64,000 bases of DNA from the NCBI GenBank assembly GCA_963808545.1, contig CAWEGB010000004.1, positions 1-64,000 of the forward strand. The letters are read 5' to 3'. Source of the DNA: JACVRW01 sp963808545 (GTDB taxonomy: Bacteria > Actinomycetota > Thermoleophilia > Solirubrobacterales > Thermoleophilaceae). The notes beneath the pieces are model-generated. The model saw only the letters and a list, made by a program, of their open reading frames with translations, made no database searches and had not been told where the DNA came from. Made by a program: the position numbers and the translations under genes. How positions within the stretch are numbered: the first letter of the stretch is position 1; each line of letters opens with the position of its first letter. This document shows positions 34,649 to 41,007 of the stretch, one piece after another.

Positions 34649-35865
34649 GCCTGAACGGGCTCGCGCGGCTTGAAGCGATTGAGCTCGCGCACCGCGATGA
34701 CCATCTTGTGCACCTCGTCGGGCCCGTCGGCCACCCGCAGCCAGCGTCCCTGGCGCCACATCGCGGCCAGCGGCACGTCGTCGGACATGCCCAGCGCGCC
34801 GTGCACCTGCATGGCCCGGTCGAGCACCGTCTGGTGCATCTGAGCGGCGATCACCTTGATCATCGAGATGTCCTGGCGCGCGGCGCGCTTGCCCTCGGTG
34901 TCCATCCTCCAGGCGGCGTGAAGCACCATCAGGCGCGCGGCGTCGATCTCCATGCGCGACTGGGCGATGAAGTCCTGCACGAACTGCTTCTCGGCCAGCG
35001 GGCCGCCGAAGGCGTCGCGCTCGTGGGCGCGCTTGCACATGAGCTCGAAGGCGCGCTCGGCCGAGCCGATCGCGCGCATGCAGTGGTGGATCCGTCCGGG
35101 GCCGAGGCGGTCCTGCGCGATGGCGAACGCGCCGCCACGCTCTCCGAGCAGGTTGGCGGCTGGCACCCGGCAGTCCTCATAGAGGACCTCCCAGTGGCCC
35201 GGGCCGGCGTCGTGGCCCATCACCGGGACCGGCCGGACGCCCACGAAGCCCGGGGCATCGACGGGCACGATGATCATCGAGGCGCGTTTGTGCGGCGGCG
35301 CATCGGGGTCGGTCACCACCATCGCGATGGCGAGAGCGGCCCCGTTGTAGCCCGAGGTGAACCACTTGTGCCCGTTGATGACCCATTCGTCGCCGTCGAG
35401 CTCGGCGCTGGAGACCAGACCCGTGGGGTCAGAGCCCGCGGTGTTGGGCTCGGTCATCGAGAAGCAGGAGCGCGTCTCGCCCTCGAGCAGCGGCGTCAAC
35501 CACTCGTCGCGCTGCTCGGCGGTGCCGTGCTCGGCGAGGATCTCCATGTTGCCCGTGTCGGGCGCAGAGCAGTTGAAGACCATCGGCGCCACGCCGCTTC
35601 GCCCCATCTGCTCGCAGAGCATCCCGTACTCCCAGTTGAGCAGTCCCGGCCCGAAGCGCTCGTCGGGCATGAACAGGTTCCACAGCCCCTCGGCGCGGGC
35701 GCGGGCACGGAGATCGACCAGGATCTCGGGATACGGGACGCCGGGGCGGACCTCGCGGTCGAGCGCCTCCATCGCCTCGGGCTCCACCGGATCCACGTGT
35801 TCCTGGGTGAACTCGCGAAGCTGGTCGAGGAGGGTGGCCACGCGGTCCGACGGGGCGAAATCCAT
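34645..35865 (-). CDS. Acyl-CoA dehydrogenase
   Basis: 406 aa from ATG 35865. N-domain LWNLFMPDERFGPGLLNWEY, CFSMTEPNTAGSDPTGLVSS, WVINGHKWFTSGYNGAALAI, and C-terminal AIAQDRLGPGRIHHCMRAIG, DISMIKVIAAQMHQTVLDRA, MQVHGALGMSDDVPLAAMWR, with the late VADGPDEVHKMVIAVRELNR. Resembles long-chain/ACAD10-11-like enzymes. Overlaps the downstream dehydrogenase by 4 nt. Separated by 28 bp from the DUF2007 gene upstream. Confidence 0.92.
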   Translation of the reverse strand: MDFAPSDRVATLLDQLREFTQEHVDPVEPEAMEALDREVRPGVPYPEILVDLRARARAEGLWNLFMPDERFGPGLLNWEYGMLCEQMGRSGVAPMVFNCSAPDTGNMEILAEHGTAEQRDEWLTPLLEGETRSCFSMTEPNTAGSDPTGLVSSAELDGDEWVINGHKWFTSGYNGAALAIAMVVTDPDAPPHKRASMIIVPVDAPGFVGVRPVPVMGHDAGPGHWEVLYEDCRVPAANLLGERGGAFAIAQDRLGPGRIHHCMRAIGSAERAFELMCKRAHERDAFGGPLAEKQFVQDFIAQSRMEIDAARLMVLHAAWRMDTEGKRAARQDISMIKVIAAQMHQTVLDRAMQVHGALGMSDDVPLAAMWRQGRWLRVADGPDEVHKMVIAVRELNRFKPREPVQA

Positions 35866-35893
35866 GGCCGCGGAGCCTACCGGGCGGCCGCCG

Positions 35894-36310
35894 TCAGGCA
35901 CTCTGGAAGAGCAGCCACAGGACGAGTGCGCCGAGGCCGCCACCCAGCGAGACGACGCCGATGAGGACGAGCGGGTTGGCTCGCGCCGGCGGGGCGATCT
36001 CGCGCGAAGCCAGGCCGACATCCACGAGCAGCTCGTGCGCCGCCACGGCGCCCGCCAGCGGCACCATCACGTCGCGCGGGCCGGCGGCGAGGAAGTCGGG
36101 CACGTCGAAGCCAGCCGTGCGCCGCAGCACGCTCGGCACACCCTCCTCCAGCAGCAGGCCCTGGATGAACTCGGCCTCCGCCTGGTTTCGCCCGCCCGCG
36201 ACCCTCACCAGCTCGCCCTCGGTGTAGACGGGGTTGATCTTGCGCGCGCGGCCGTGGGCCTCGTTCAGCGGAGCCTCGAGGGGCTCGGCCCCCGCGTCGA
36301 CGAGCGGCAT
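35894..36310 (-). CDS. DUF2007 membrane protein, probably with an unannotatable N-terminal zinc ribbon
   Basis: 138 aa from ATG 36310. VRVAGGRNQAEAEFIQGLLL and EGVPSVLRRTAGFDVPDFLA form the DUF2007 ligand-binding fold, followed by a C-terminal membrane helix (PLVLIGVVSLGGGLGALVLW). The frame stays open upstream and encodes ELACPSCGRAGSPRETFCGS then CG, a clean CPSC...CGSC zinc ribbon, from about 36,376, but with no ATG, GTG or TTG before it. GCT stands where a start codon would be expected, just past the JAMM gene stop. Either the start is mutated or misread, or the ribbon is not translated. Confidence 0.7.
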   Translation of the reverse strand: MPLVDAGAEPLEAPLNEAHGRARKINPVYTEGELVRVAGGRNQAEAEFIQGLLLEEGVPSVLRRTAGFDVPDFLAAGPRDVMVPLAGAVAAHELLVDVGLASREIAPPARANPLVLIGVVSLGGGLGALVLWLLFQSA

Positions 36311-36374
36311 ACCGCACGAGCCGCAGAAGGTCTCACGGGGCGATCCCGCGCGGCCGCAGGAGGGGCAGGCGAGC

Positions 36375-36764
36375 TCAGCCGACGACGAGCTCCTCCTCCT
36401 CCACGCGTCCGTCGGCGATGCGCCACGCCCGCACCGCCGGGGCGTCGCCGTTCTCGAGCGAGACGATCAGATACGTCCAGTGCGGGTAGCTGGCCAGGTT
36501 GATGTCGGTCTGGGAGGGCTCGGCCGGACTGCGGGGATGCGAGTGGTAGATGCCGACCTGGAGGCCCTCGTCGTCGAGCTCGTTGGCCGCGAGCAGGCTC
36601 TTGGGATCGAGCGAGTAGCCGTAGGGCGAGTGACGCTCGTTCTCAGCCCGGAACACCTCACGCACCTCGCCGTCGCGGGCGCTGAGATAGCCGCAGCATT
36701 CGTTCGGGGCATCCTCGCGCGCGTGCGCGACGAGCTCGTCCCAGTGGGCCTGCGAGATCCTCAC
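36375..36764 (-). CDS. mec: JAMM/MPN+ metalloprotease, Mec+-like
   Basis: 129 aa, single JAMM domain. Glu of the first motif in DAPNECCGYLSARDG, and the metal-binding motif HSHPRSPAEPSQTD (H-x-H-x7-S-x2-D) at about residues 76-89. In Mycobacterium tuberculosis Mec+ cleaves cysteine from the CysO-cysteine adduct made by CysM. Here cysM, cysO and the E1 gene lie 2-6 kb away, which supports that role. GTG 36764 sits 7 nt after a TAGCCT -10, so the mRNA is probably leaderless. Divergent from the ferritin-like gene. Confidence 0.82.
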   Translation of the reverse strand: MRISQAHWDELVAHAREDAPNECCGYLSARDGEVREVFRAENERHSPYGYSLDPKSLLAANELDDEGLQVGIYHSHPRSPAEPSQTDINLASYPHWTYLIVSLENGDAPAVRAWRIADGRVEEEELVVG

Positions 36765-36771
36765 CGGGCGA

Positions 36772-36781
36772 AGGCTAGTGT
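36772..36781. promoter_or_regulatory. Overlapping divergent leaderless promoters sharing CTAG
   Basis: On the minus strand TAGCCT (36777-36772) lies 7 nt before the JAMM GTG. On the plus strand TAGTGT (36776-36781) lies 7 nt before the ferritin-like ATG (36789). Both -10 hexamers use the same TA pair, so the genes are 24 bp apart and cannot be transcribed at once from one DNA copy. Confidence 0.55.
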
Positions 36782-36788
36782 GCCGCTC

Positions 36789-37346
36789 ATGCCGGCTTCG
36801 CTCACCAGGCGCTCGGCGCTGGGCGCGGGCGCCGTCGCCGCCGGTGCGCTCGCGCTGGAGGCCTGCGGCGGCGGCGACCCGCCGCCCTCCGGGGGTGCCC
36901 GGCCCGGTTCGGGCGCCGCTCTGCTCGGCTCCCTGCTGGCGCTAGAACGGGCGGTGATCGCGGCCTACGGCGTCGCCGGCGAGGTGATGCGCGGAGGCGC
37001 CCGGGCCACCGCTCGCGACATCGGCGAGCAGGAGCGCGAGCATGCTCGCACGCTCGAGCGGCTGATAGCCAGGCTCGGAGGCGACCCGCCCGCGGGGCGC
37101 TCCGCGGAGGAGTACGAGCGCACCTTTCCCCGGGTCCGCTCGCAGGGCGACGCGCTGCGCTTCCTCGAGGATCTGGAGCAGCGCCAGGTGCGCGCCTACC
37201 TCGAGGCACTCGCCGAGCTGCCCGAGCTCGATCTGCGCCGGACGGCGGCGGAGATCGGCGCGGCCGAGGGGGCCCAGCTGGCCGCGGTGCGGGTACTCGA
37301 CGGCCGGGCGGCCTCCCCCAACGCCTTCGAGACGGGAGCGCTGTGA
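36789..37346 (+). CDS. Exported ferritin-like (DUF4439-type) protein with Tat/lipobox signal
   Basis: 185 aa. The N-terminus MPASLTRRSALGAGAVAAGA has a Tat-like twin Arg (RR), then hydrophobic residues and LEAC, a lipobox cysteine at about residue 26. After a Gly/Pro linker comes a four-helix ferritin-like fold: LLALERAVIAAYGVAGEVMR (Glu ligands), DIGEQEREHARTLERLIARL (E-x2-H) and LEDLEQRQVRAYLEALAELP. A surface-anchored metal or redox protein is likely. Followed by a related gene with a GTGA overlap, and then tatA. Confidence 0.8.
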   Translation: MPASLTRRSALGAGAVAAGALALEACGGGDPPPSGGARPGSGAALLGSLLALERAVIAAYGVAGEVMRGGARATARDIGEQEREHARTLERLIARLGGDPPAGRSAEEYERTFPRVRSQGDALRFLEDLEQRQVRAYLEALAELPELDLRRTAAEIGAAEGAQLAAVRVLDGRAASPNAFETGAL

Positions 37347-37831
37347 CGCTCAGCCGTCGCGGGCTACTGGCAGCCGGCGCGTTGCTCGCGCTGCCGGCGG
37401 CCGCGAGCGCCCAGGATCGCACCGACGCAGAGATCCTCGAGGAGCTGCTCGTGCTCGAGGGACGCCTGATCGAGGCCTACGAGGCCGCGCTTCGCCGTGA
37501 GGCGATCGAGCCCGGCCTCGGCGAGACGCTGCGCGACCAGGAGCGCGAGCATGTGCGTGGCCTCGAGCAGGCCCTGGCCGAGGTCGGGCGCGGCTCGCCG
37601 AGCGCGACGGTGCCCTCGCCTCGCCTGGCGACCTCGCTGCGCAGCCCTCGCGCCTTCGCGGCCTACGCGCTGGGGCTCGAGCGCGAGGCCACCATCGCCT
37701 ACATCGAAGCCGCGTCGTCGGTCCGCCGCGAGGGCCTGCGCCAGCCGCTGGGCGCGATCATGGCCTGTGAGGCGGCCCACCAGGTGGCGTTGCGAGCGGC
37801 TGCCGGCCAATCCCTGGCCGGCGTGGGGTAG
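37343..37831 (+). CDS. Exported ferritin-like protein, second copy
   Basis: 162 aa from GTG 37343. A signal with SRRG (MTLSRRGLLAAGALLALPAA, cut after ASA) suits Tat export. Ferritin-like helices: ELLVLEGRLIEAYEAALRRE, TLRDQEREHVRGLEQALAEV (E-x2-H), YALGLEREATIAYIEAASSV and IMACEAAHQVALRAAAG. Related to the upstream protein; a tandem pair probably forming a hetero-oligomer. Ends at the TAG that also forms the tatA -10. Confidence 0.8.
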   Translation: MTLSRRGLLAAGALLALPAAASAQDRTDAEILEELLVLEGRLIEAYEAALRREAIEPGLGETLRDQEREHVRGLEQALAEVGRGSPSATVPSPRLATSLRSPRAFAAYALGLEREATIAYIEAASSVRREGLRQPLGAIMACEAAHQVALRAAAGQSLAGVG

Positions 37832-37840
37832 CCTGGTGAC

Positions 37841-38038
37841 ATGGGATTCTTCTCGGCACCGGGTCCGCTCGAGCTGATCGTGATCCTCGTGATTGCCCTG
37901 ATCGTCCTCGGACCGGCCAAGCTGCCGGAGGCGGCCCGTTCCGTGGGGCGCGGGATGCGTGAGCTCAAGGACTCGCTGTCGGGCGACAACGACGATGACG
38001 ACGAGATCGAGACCCGCTCCGAAGAGCGCGCGGTCTAG
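37841..38038 (+). CDS. tatA: Sec-independent protein translocase subunit TatA
   Basis: 65 aa. Short N-terminal membrane helix (LELIVILVIALIVLGPAKLP) with the conserved F-G-P-like hinge, amphipathic helix EAARSVGRGMRELKDSLSG, acidic tail. Forms the Tat pore for folded proteins. Directly downstream of two twin-arginine ferritin-like genes, so it probably serves them. TAGCCT at 37829-37834 is 6 nt before the ATG, so it could also be transcribed leaderless. Confidence 0.93.
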   Translation: MGFFSAPGPLELIVILVIALIVLGPAKLPEAARSVGRGMRELKDSLSGDNDDDDEIETRSEERAV

Positions 38039-38067
38039 CCACTCTCGTCGCCCGTCCACGTCACCCG

Positions 38068-38448
38068 GTGGCGTCGAAGCTCTTCCCAATGCTGTCCTGC
38101 GGCGACCTCGAGCGCTCGCTGGAGTTCTACGGGTCCTTTCTGGGTGGGGTCGAGACCTACCGCTTCCCCGAGGACGGGGACCCCGCGTTCGTCGCTCTGA
38201 AGATCGGCGAGTCGTCCGAGATCGGGCTGGGCGGGGTGGCCTCCGAGCCGCTCCATGGGCGCCCGCAGAGACCCGCGTCGGGGCACAGGGTCGAGCTCTG
38301 CGTCTACGCCGGGGACGTCGATGAGGCGTTCGCCGAGGCGCACGCGCGAGGGTTCGAGACGGTGGCCGAGCCGGCCGACATGCCCTGGGGCGAGCGCACC
38401 GCGTGGATCGCCGATCCCGACGGCAACCTCGTCATGCTCACCCGCTAG
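38068..38448 (+). CDS. VOC-family (glyoxalase/bleomycin-resistance-like) protein
   Basis: 126 aa from GTG 38068. Two VOC modules: FPMLSCGDLERSLEFYGSFL, FVALKIGESSEIGLGGV, VELCVYAGDVDEAFAEAHAR and TAWIADPDGNLVMLT. Metal-ligand positions are partly hydrophobic, so a binding role (drug or antibiotic sequestration) is as likely as catalysis. Convergent with cysM (5 nt between stops). Confidence 0.82.
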   Translation: MASKLFPMLSCGDLERSLEFYGSFLGGVETYRFPEDGDPAFVALKIGESSEIGLGGVASEPLHGRPQRPASGHRVELCVYAGDVDEAFAEAHARGFETVAEPADMPWGERTAWIADPDGNLVMLTR

Positions 38449-38453
38449 CCGGC

Positions 38454-39431
38454 CTACCAGAAGGAGGCGGTCTCGAGCACGCCCTCGGCCTCGAGCTGCT
38501 CGATCGACTTCGAGTAGACCCCGGAGCTGAGGTACTTCCAGCCGTCGTCGGGCACGACGAAGACGATGTTGCCCTCGTCGATCTCGTTGGCCACGCGCAC
38601 GCAGATCGCGGCGATCGCGCCGGCGGAGACGCCCACGAACAGCCCCTCCTCCTCGAGCAGCTTCTTCGTCCACACCACCGAGTCGCGGTTGGAGACGAAG
38701 ATCTTGCGGTCGAGCAGCGACAGGTCGATGATCGGCGGGATGTAGCCGTCCTCCAGGGAACGCAGGCCCTGGACGAGCTCGCCCTGCATCGGCTCGGCCG
38801 CCACGATCAGCGTGTCCGGATCCTCTTCCTTCAGCCGGCGGGCGTTGCCCATCAGCGTCCCGCCGGTGCCGAGGCCGGCGACGAAGGCAGTGACCTCGTC
38901 GAGCTCCTCGAGGATCTCAACCGCCGTTCCGTTGTAGTGCGCGTCGGGGTTGGCCTGGTTGCCGTACTGGTAGGGCATGTAGTAGCCGGCGTCGTTCTCG
39001 GCCAGCTCGAGCGCCATGGCCACGGCACCGTTCGAGCCCTGCTCGCCGGGCGAGTAGACGATCTCGGCGCCGTACATCTTCAGCAGCTGCGTGCGCTCCG
39101 CCGTGACGTTGTCGGGCATCACGACCTTCAGCGGGTAACCCTTGCGACGGCAGATCATCGCCAGCGAGATGCCGGTGTTGCCCGAGGTCGGCTCGAGGAT
39201 CGTCTGACCGGGACCGATCAGGCCCCCCTCCTCGGCGCTCTCGATCATCGAGCGCGCCACGCGGTCCTTGACCGAGCCGGTGGGGTTGTAGCTCTCGAGC
39301 TTGGCGTAGATGCGGACGCCCGGCTTGGGGCTCAGGCGGCGCAGCTCCACGAGCGGCGTGTTGCCGATCGCCTGGATGATGTCGCCGTACTTGCCTCCGC
39401 ACGGCTTGTTGTCGAGCTGCGGCTCCAGCAC
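38454..39431 (-). CDS. cysM: CysO-type cysteine synthase (CysM)
   Basis: 325 aa from GTG 39431 (GTG 39455 is in frame but overlaps the predicted -10). PLP-dependent beta-replacement. LESYNPTGSVKDRVARSM holds the PLP Lys; PTSGNTGISLAMICRRKGY and AGLGTGGTLMGNARRLKEE bind the cofactor phosphate. The C-terminal DDGWKYLSSGVYSKSIEQLE matches M. tuberculosis CysM, which uses O-phosphoserine and CysO-thiocarboxylate rather than sulfide. The nearby cysO, mec and E1 genes support this. Upstream box CTATTCTTTTTGAAG resembles that of the E1 gene. Confidence 0.9.
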   Translation of the reverse strand: MLEPQLDNKPCGGKYGDIIQAIGNTPLVELRRLSPKPGVRIYAKLESYNPTGSVKDRVARSMIESAEEGGLIGPGQTILEPTSGNTGISLAMICRRKGYPLKVVMPDNVTAERTQLLKMYGAEIVYSPGEQGSNGAVAMALELAENDAGYYMPYQYGNQANPDAHYNGTAVEILEELDEVTAFVAGLGTGGTLMGNARRLKEEDPDTLIVAAEPMQGELVQGLRSLEDGYIPPIIDLSLLDRKIFVSNRDSVVWTKKLLEEEGLFVGVSAGAIAAICVRVANEIDEGNIVFVVPDDGWKYLSSGVYSKSIEQLEAEGVLETASFW

Positions 39432-39438
39432 TTCAAAA

Positions 39439-39444
39439 AGAATA
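39439..39444 (-). promoter_or_regulatory. -10 element TATTCT of cysM, leaderless
   Basis: On the minus strand TATTCT is followed by 7 nt and then GTG 39431. It is part of the box CTATTCTTTTTGAAG (39445-39431), of which a one-mismatch copy precedes the E1 gene at 42,229-42,243. Confidence 0.5.
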
Positions 39445-39501
39445 GTACCCCGCACGGTGCTTCGAGCGCCTGTTGAGACGTAGCCTGCCAGGCACCCCCG
39501 A

Positions 39502-39741
39502 GCGGACTGGGAGCGCTATCGCGACGAGTCGGCCGGCACCGGCGACTTCATCGAGCTGGCCTCGAAGGTCGCCCGGCGCGACCTGACCGACTTCCTCGAG
39601 GCCTGGCTGTACGGGAAGGCCACGCCGCCGATGCCCAACCACCCGCACTGGACCGTGCTGCCGGTGGAGGCTCCCGCCCCCGCCGCGGCCGCGCTCTCGA
39701 TCGCGGGCGACAGCGTGCGCGGAGCCGCCCGGCGCCGCTGA
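39502..39741 (+). pseudogene. C-terminal remnant of an M1-family aminopeptidase
   Basis: 79 codons with an upstream in-frame stop (39481-39483) and no start. DWERYRDESAGTGDFIELAS, then SKVARRDLTDFLEAWLYGKA, corresponds to the last helices of M1 metallopeptidases (the ...F-I-x-L-A...F-x-x-W-L-Y pattern), followed by a low-complexity Ala/Pro tail ending RRR. The catalytic HExxH domain (several hundred residues) is missing. Sits just upstream of the cysM promoter on the opposite strand and ends 7 bp from the hydrolase gene stop. Confidence 0.65.
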
Positions 39742-39748
39742 GGGCGGG

Positions 39749-40363
39749 TCACATCCCGAGCAACAGCTCCGAGCGCTCCACGCGCCCGAACTTCATGCCG
39801 ATGTTGCGGAGCGTCGCGGCGTGGAGCTCGGGGTCGAACGACGAGACCCCGTCGCTGACCATCACCATCTCGAAGCCGCGGTGAAAGCCCTCGCGCACCG
39901 TCTCCTCCACGCAGATCTGGGTGACCGTGCCGACGGTCACGAGCTGCGACACGTGGCGGGCGCGCAGCACGTCCTCGAGCATCGTGTTGTGGAAGGAGCC
40001 GTAGCCGTACTTGTCCACAACGGGCTCGCCGTTGACCGGCGCCAGCTCCGGGATCACGTCGTGGCCGAACAGCTCGGTGCCGTCCTCGTAGGCGCGCATC
40101 ACGTCCGGCCAGCAGGAGCGCAGCTGCGGGCCGCATTCGGGCGACCAGCTCCATAGCAGGGTGCGCTCGGGGCCCGCCGTGAAGCGCGTGAAGACCACCG
40201 GCCGGCCGATCCGCCGGAACGTCTCCAGCAGCGAGGCGATGACCGGAATGGTGCTACGGGCGTCCGGCACCTCCTGCGGAGCGCCCTCGCGGACGAAGTC
40301 GTTCTGCATGTCGACCACCAGGAGGGCTTGGCGAGCGGTGTCCAGCGGGAAGGGCTGGCTCAT
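39749..40363 (-). CDS. Isochorismatase-like cysteine hydrolase
   Basis: 204 aa. Catalytic triad visible: Asp in LLVVDMQNDFVREG (residue 18), Lys in VDKYGYGSFHNT, Cys in VGTVTQICVEETVREGFHRG. The family hydrolyses amides, ureas or isochorismate (nicotinamidase/N-carbamoylsarcosine amidase-like). ATG 40363 overlaps the cupin stop (ATGA). Last gene of the operon E1-cysO-cupin-hydrolase; its link to cysteine synthesis is unknown. Confidence 0.87.
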   Translation of the reverse strand: MSQPFPLDTARQALLVVDMQNDFVREGAPQEVPDARSTIPVIASLLETFRRIGRPVVFTRFTAGPERTLLWSWSPECGPQLRSCWPDVMRAYEDGTELFGHDVIPELAPVNGEPVVDKYGYGSFHNTMLEDVLRARHVSQLVTVGTVTQICVEETVREGFHRGFEMVMVSDGVSSFDPELHAATLRNIGMKFGRVERSELLLGM

Positions 40364-40722
40364 TCAGTGATGACCGTGTCCTCGTGGGAGTAGGGCGGCG
40401 CGCAGCAGCACAGCAGCCGCAGCGGCTCGGTGCCGGTGTTCCAGAGCTTGTGGCGCAAGCCGGGATCGATCACCACAGCGTCCCCGGGCGCTACGTCGCG
40501 CTCCTCCTCGCCCACCCGCAGCCGGCCGGAGCCGTGGGTGAAGAAGTAGATCTCCTCCGTTAGGCGGTGATAGTGCTCCTCGGTCGCCGCCCCGGGAGCG
40601 ACGGTGGCCTCGGCGAGGCTCTGGTTGGCGGCGTTGCCGGTGGGCACGCCGGCGAGCTCGCGTATCTCCGAGCCGTCGAGCGTGGTGAACGGCTCGATCT
40701 CGCTGAGGTTGAGCCTTCTCAC
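40360..40722 (-). CDS. Cupin-domain protein
   Basis: 120 aa from GTG 40722, overlapping the cysO stop (GTGA). Metal-binding cupin motif 1 EEHYHRLTEEIYFFTHGSG (His, His, Glu) and motif 2 DAVVIDPGLRHKLWN (His). Could be a small dioxygenase or isomerase; three consecutive cysteines follow (LLCCCAPPYSH). Conserved position next to cysO would suggest thiol chemistry, but this is inference. Confidence 0.85.
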   Translation of the reverse strand: MRRLNLSEIEPFTTLDGSEIRELAGVPTGNAANQSLAEATVAPGAATEEHYHRLTEEIYFFTHGSGRLRVGEEERDVAPGDAVVIDPGLRHKLWNTGTEPLRLLCCCAPPYSHEDTVITE

Positions 40723-40994
40723 GCACCGCCGGCCATGGCCGGCAGGATGACGATCGTGTCGCTGTCGGACACGCCGGTGTCCAGGCCGTCGAGCACTCGC
40801 ACGTCCTCGTCGTTGAGGTAGACGTTGACGTAGCGGTTGAGGTCGCCCTCCTCGGAGAAGAGCTGGGACTCCGTGGCCGGATGCTCGGAGGCGAGGGCGC
40901 GCAGCACGTCACCCACGCTGGAGCCCTGGGCCTCGACCTCCTTGGCGCCCCCCACGGACCCGCGCAGCACGGGCGGAATCTTGATCTTGCTCAC
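40719..40994 (-). CDS. cysO: CysO/MoaD-family sulfur carrier, C-terminus Gly-Gly-Ala
   Basis: 91 aa ubiquitin-like fold: KIKIPPVLRGSVGGAKEVEA, VGDVLRALASEHPATESQLF, RYVNVYLNDEDVRVLDGLDT, DTIVILPAMAGG then Ala. Length and sequence fit CysO of M. tuberculosis (about 93 aa). The E1 adenylates the terminal Gly and sulfur is added as thiocarboxylate for CysM. Here an extra Ala follows Gly-Gly, so removal of Ala would be needed first; the Ala codon also supplies the G of the GTGA overlap with the cupin. Starts 13 nt after the E1 gene stop. Confidence 0.88.
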   Translation of the reverse strand: MSKIKIPPVLRGSVGGAKEVEAQGSSVGDVLRALASEHPATESQLFSEEGDLNRYVNVYLNDEDVRVLDGLDTGVSDSDTIVILPAMAGGA

Positions 40995-41007
40995 AGGCCG
41001 CGGGAGC

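Noticed and set aside
39432..39455. GTG 39455 as the cysM start
   Set aside because: It would place the predicted -10 inside the coding sequence; GTG 39431 matches the leaderless spacing seen at neighbouring genes.
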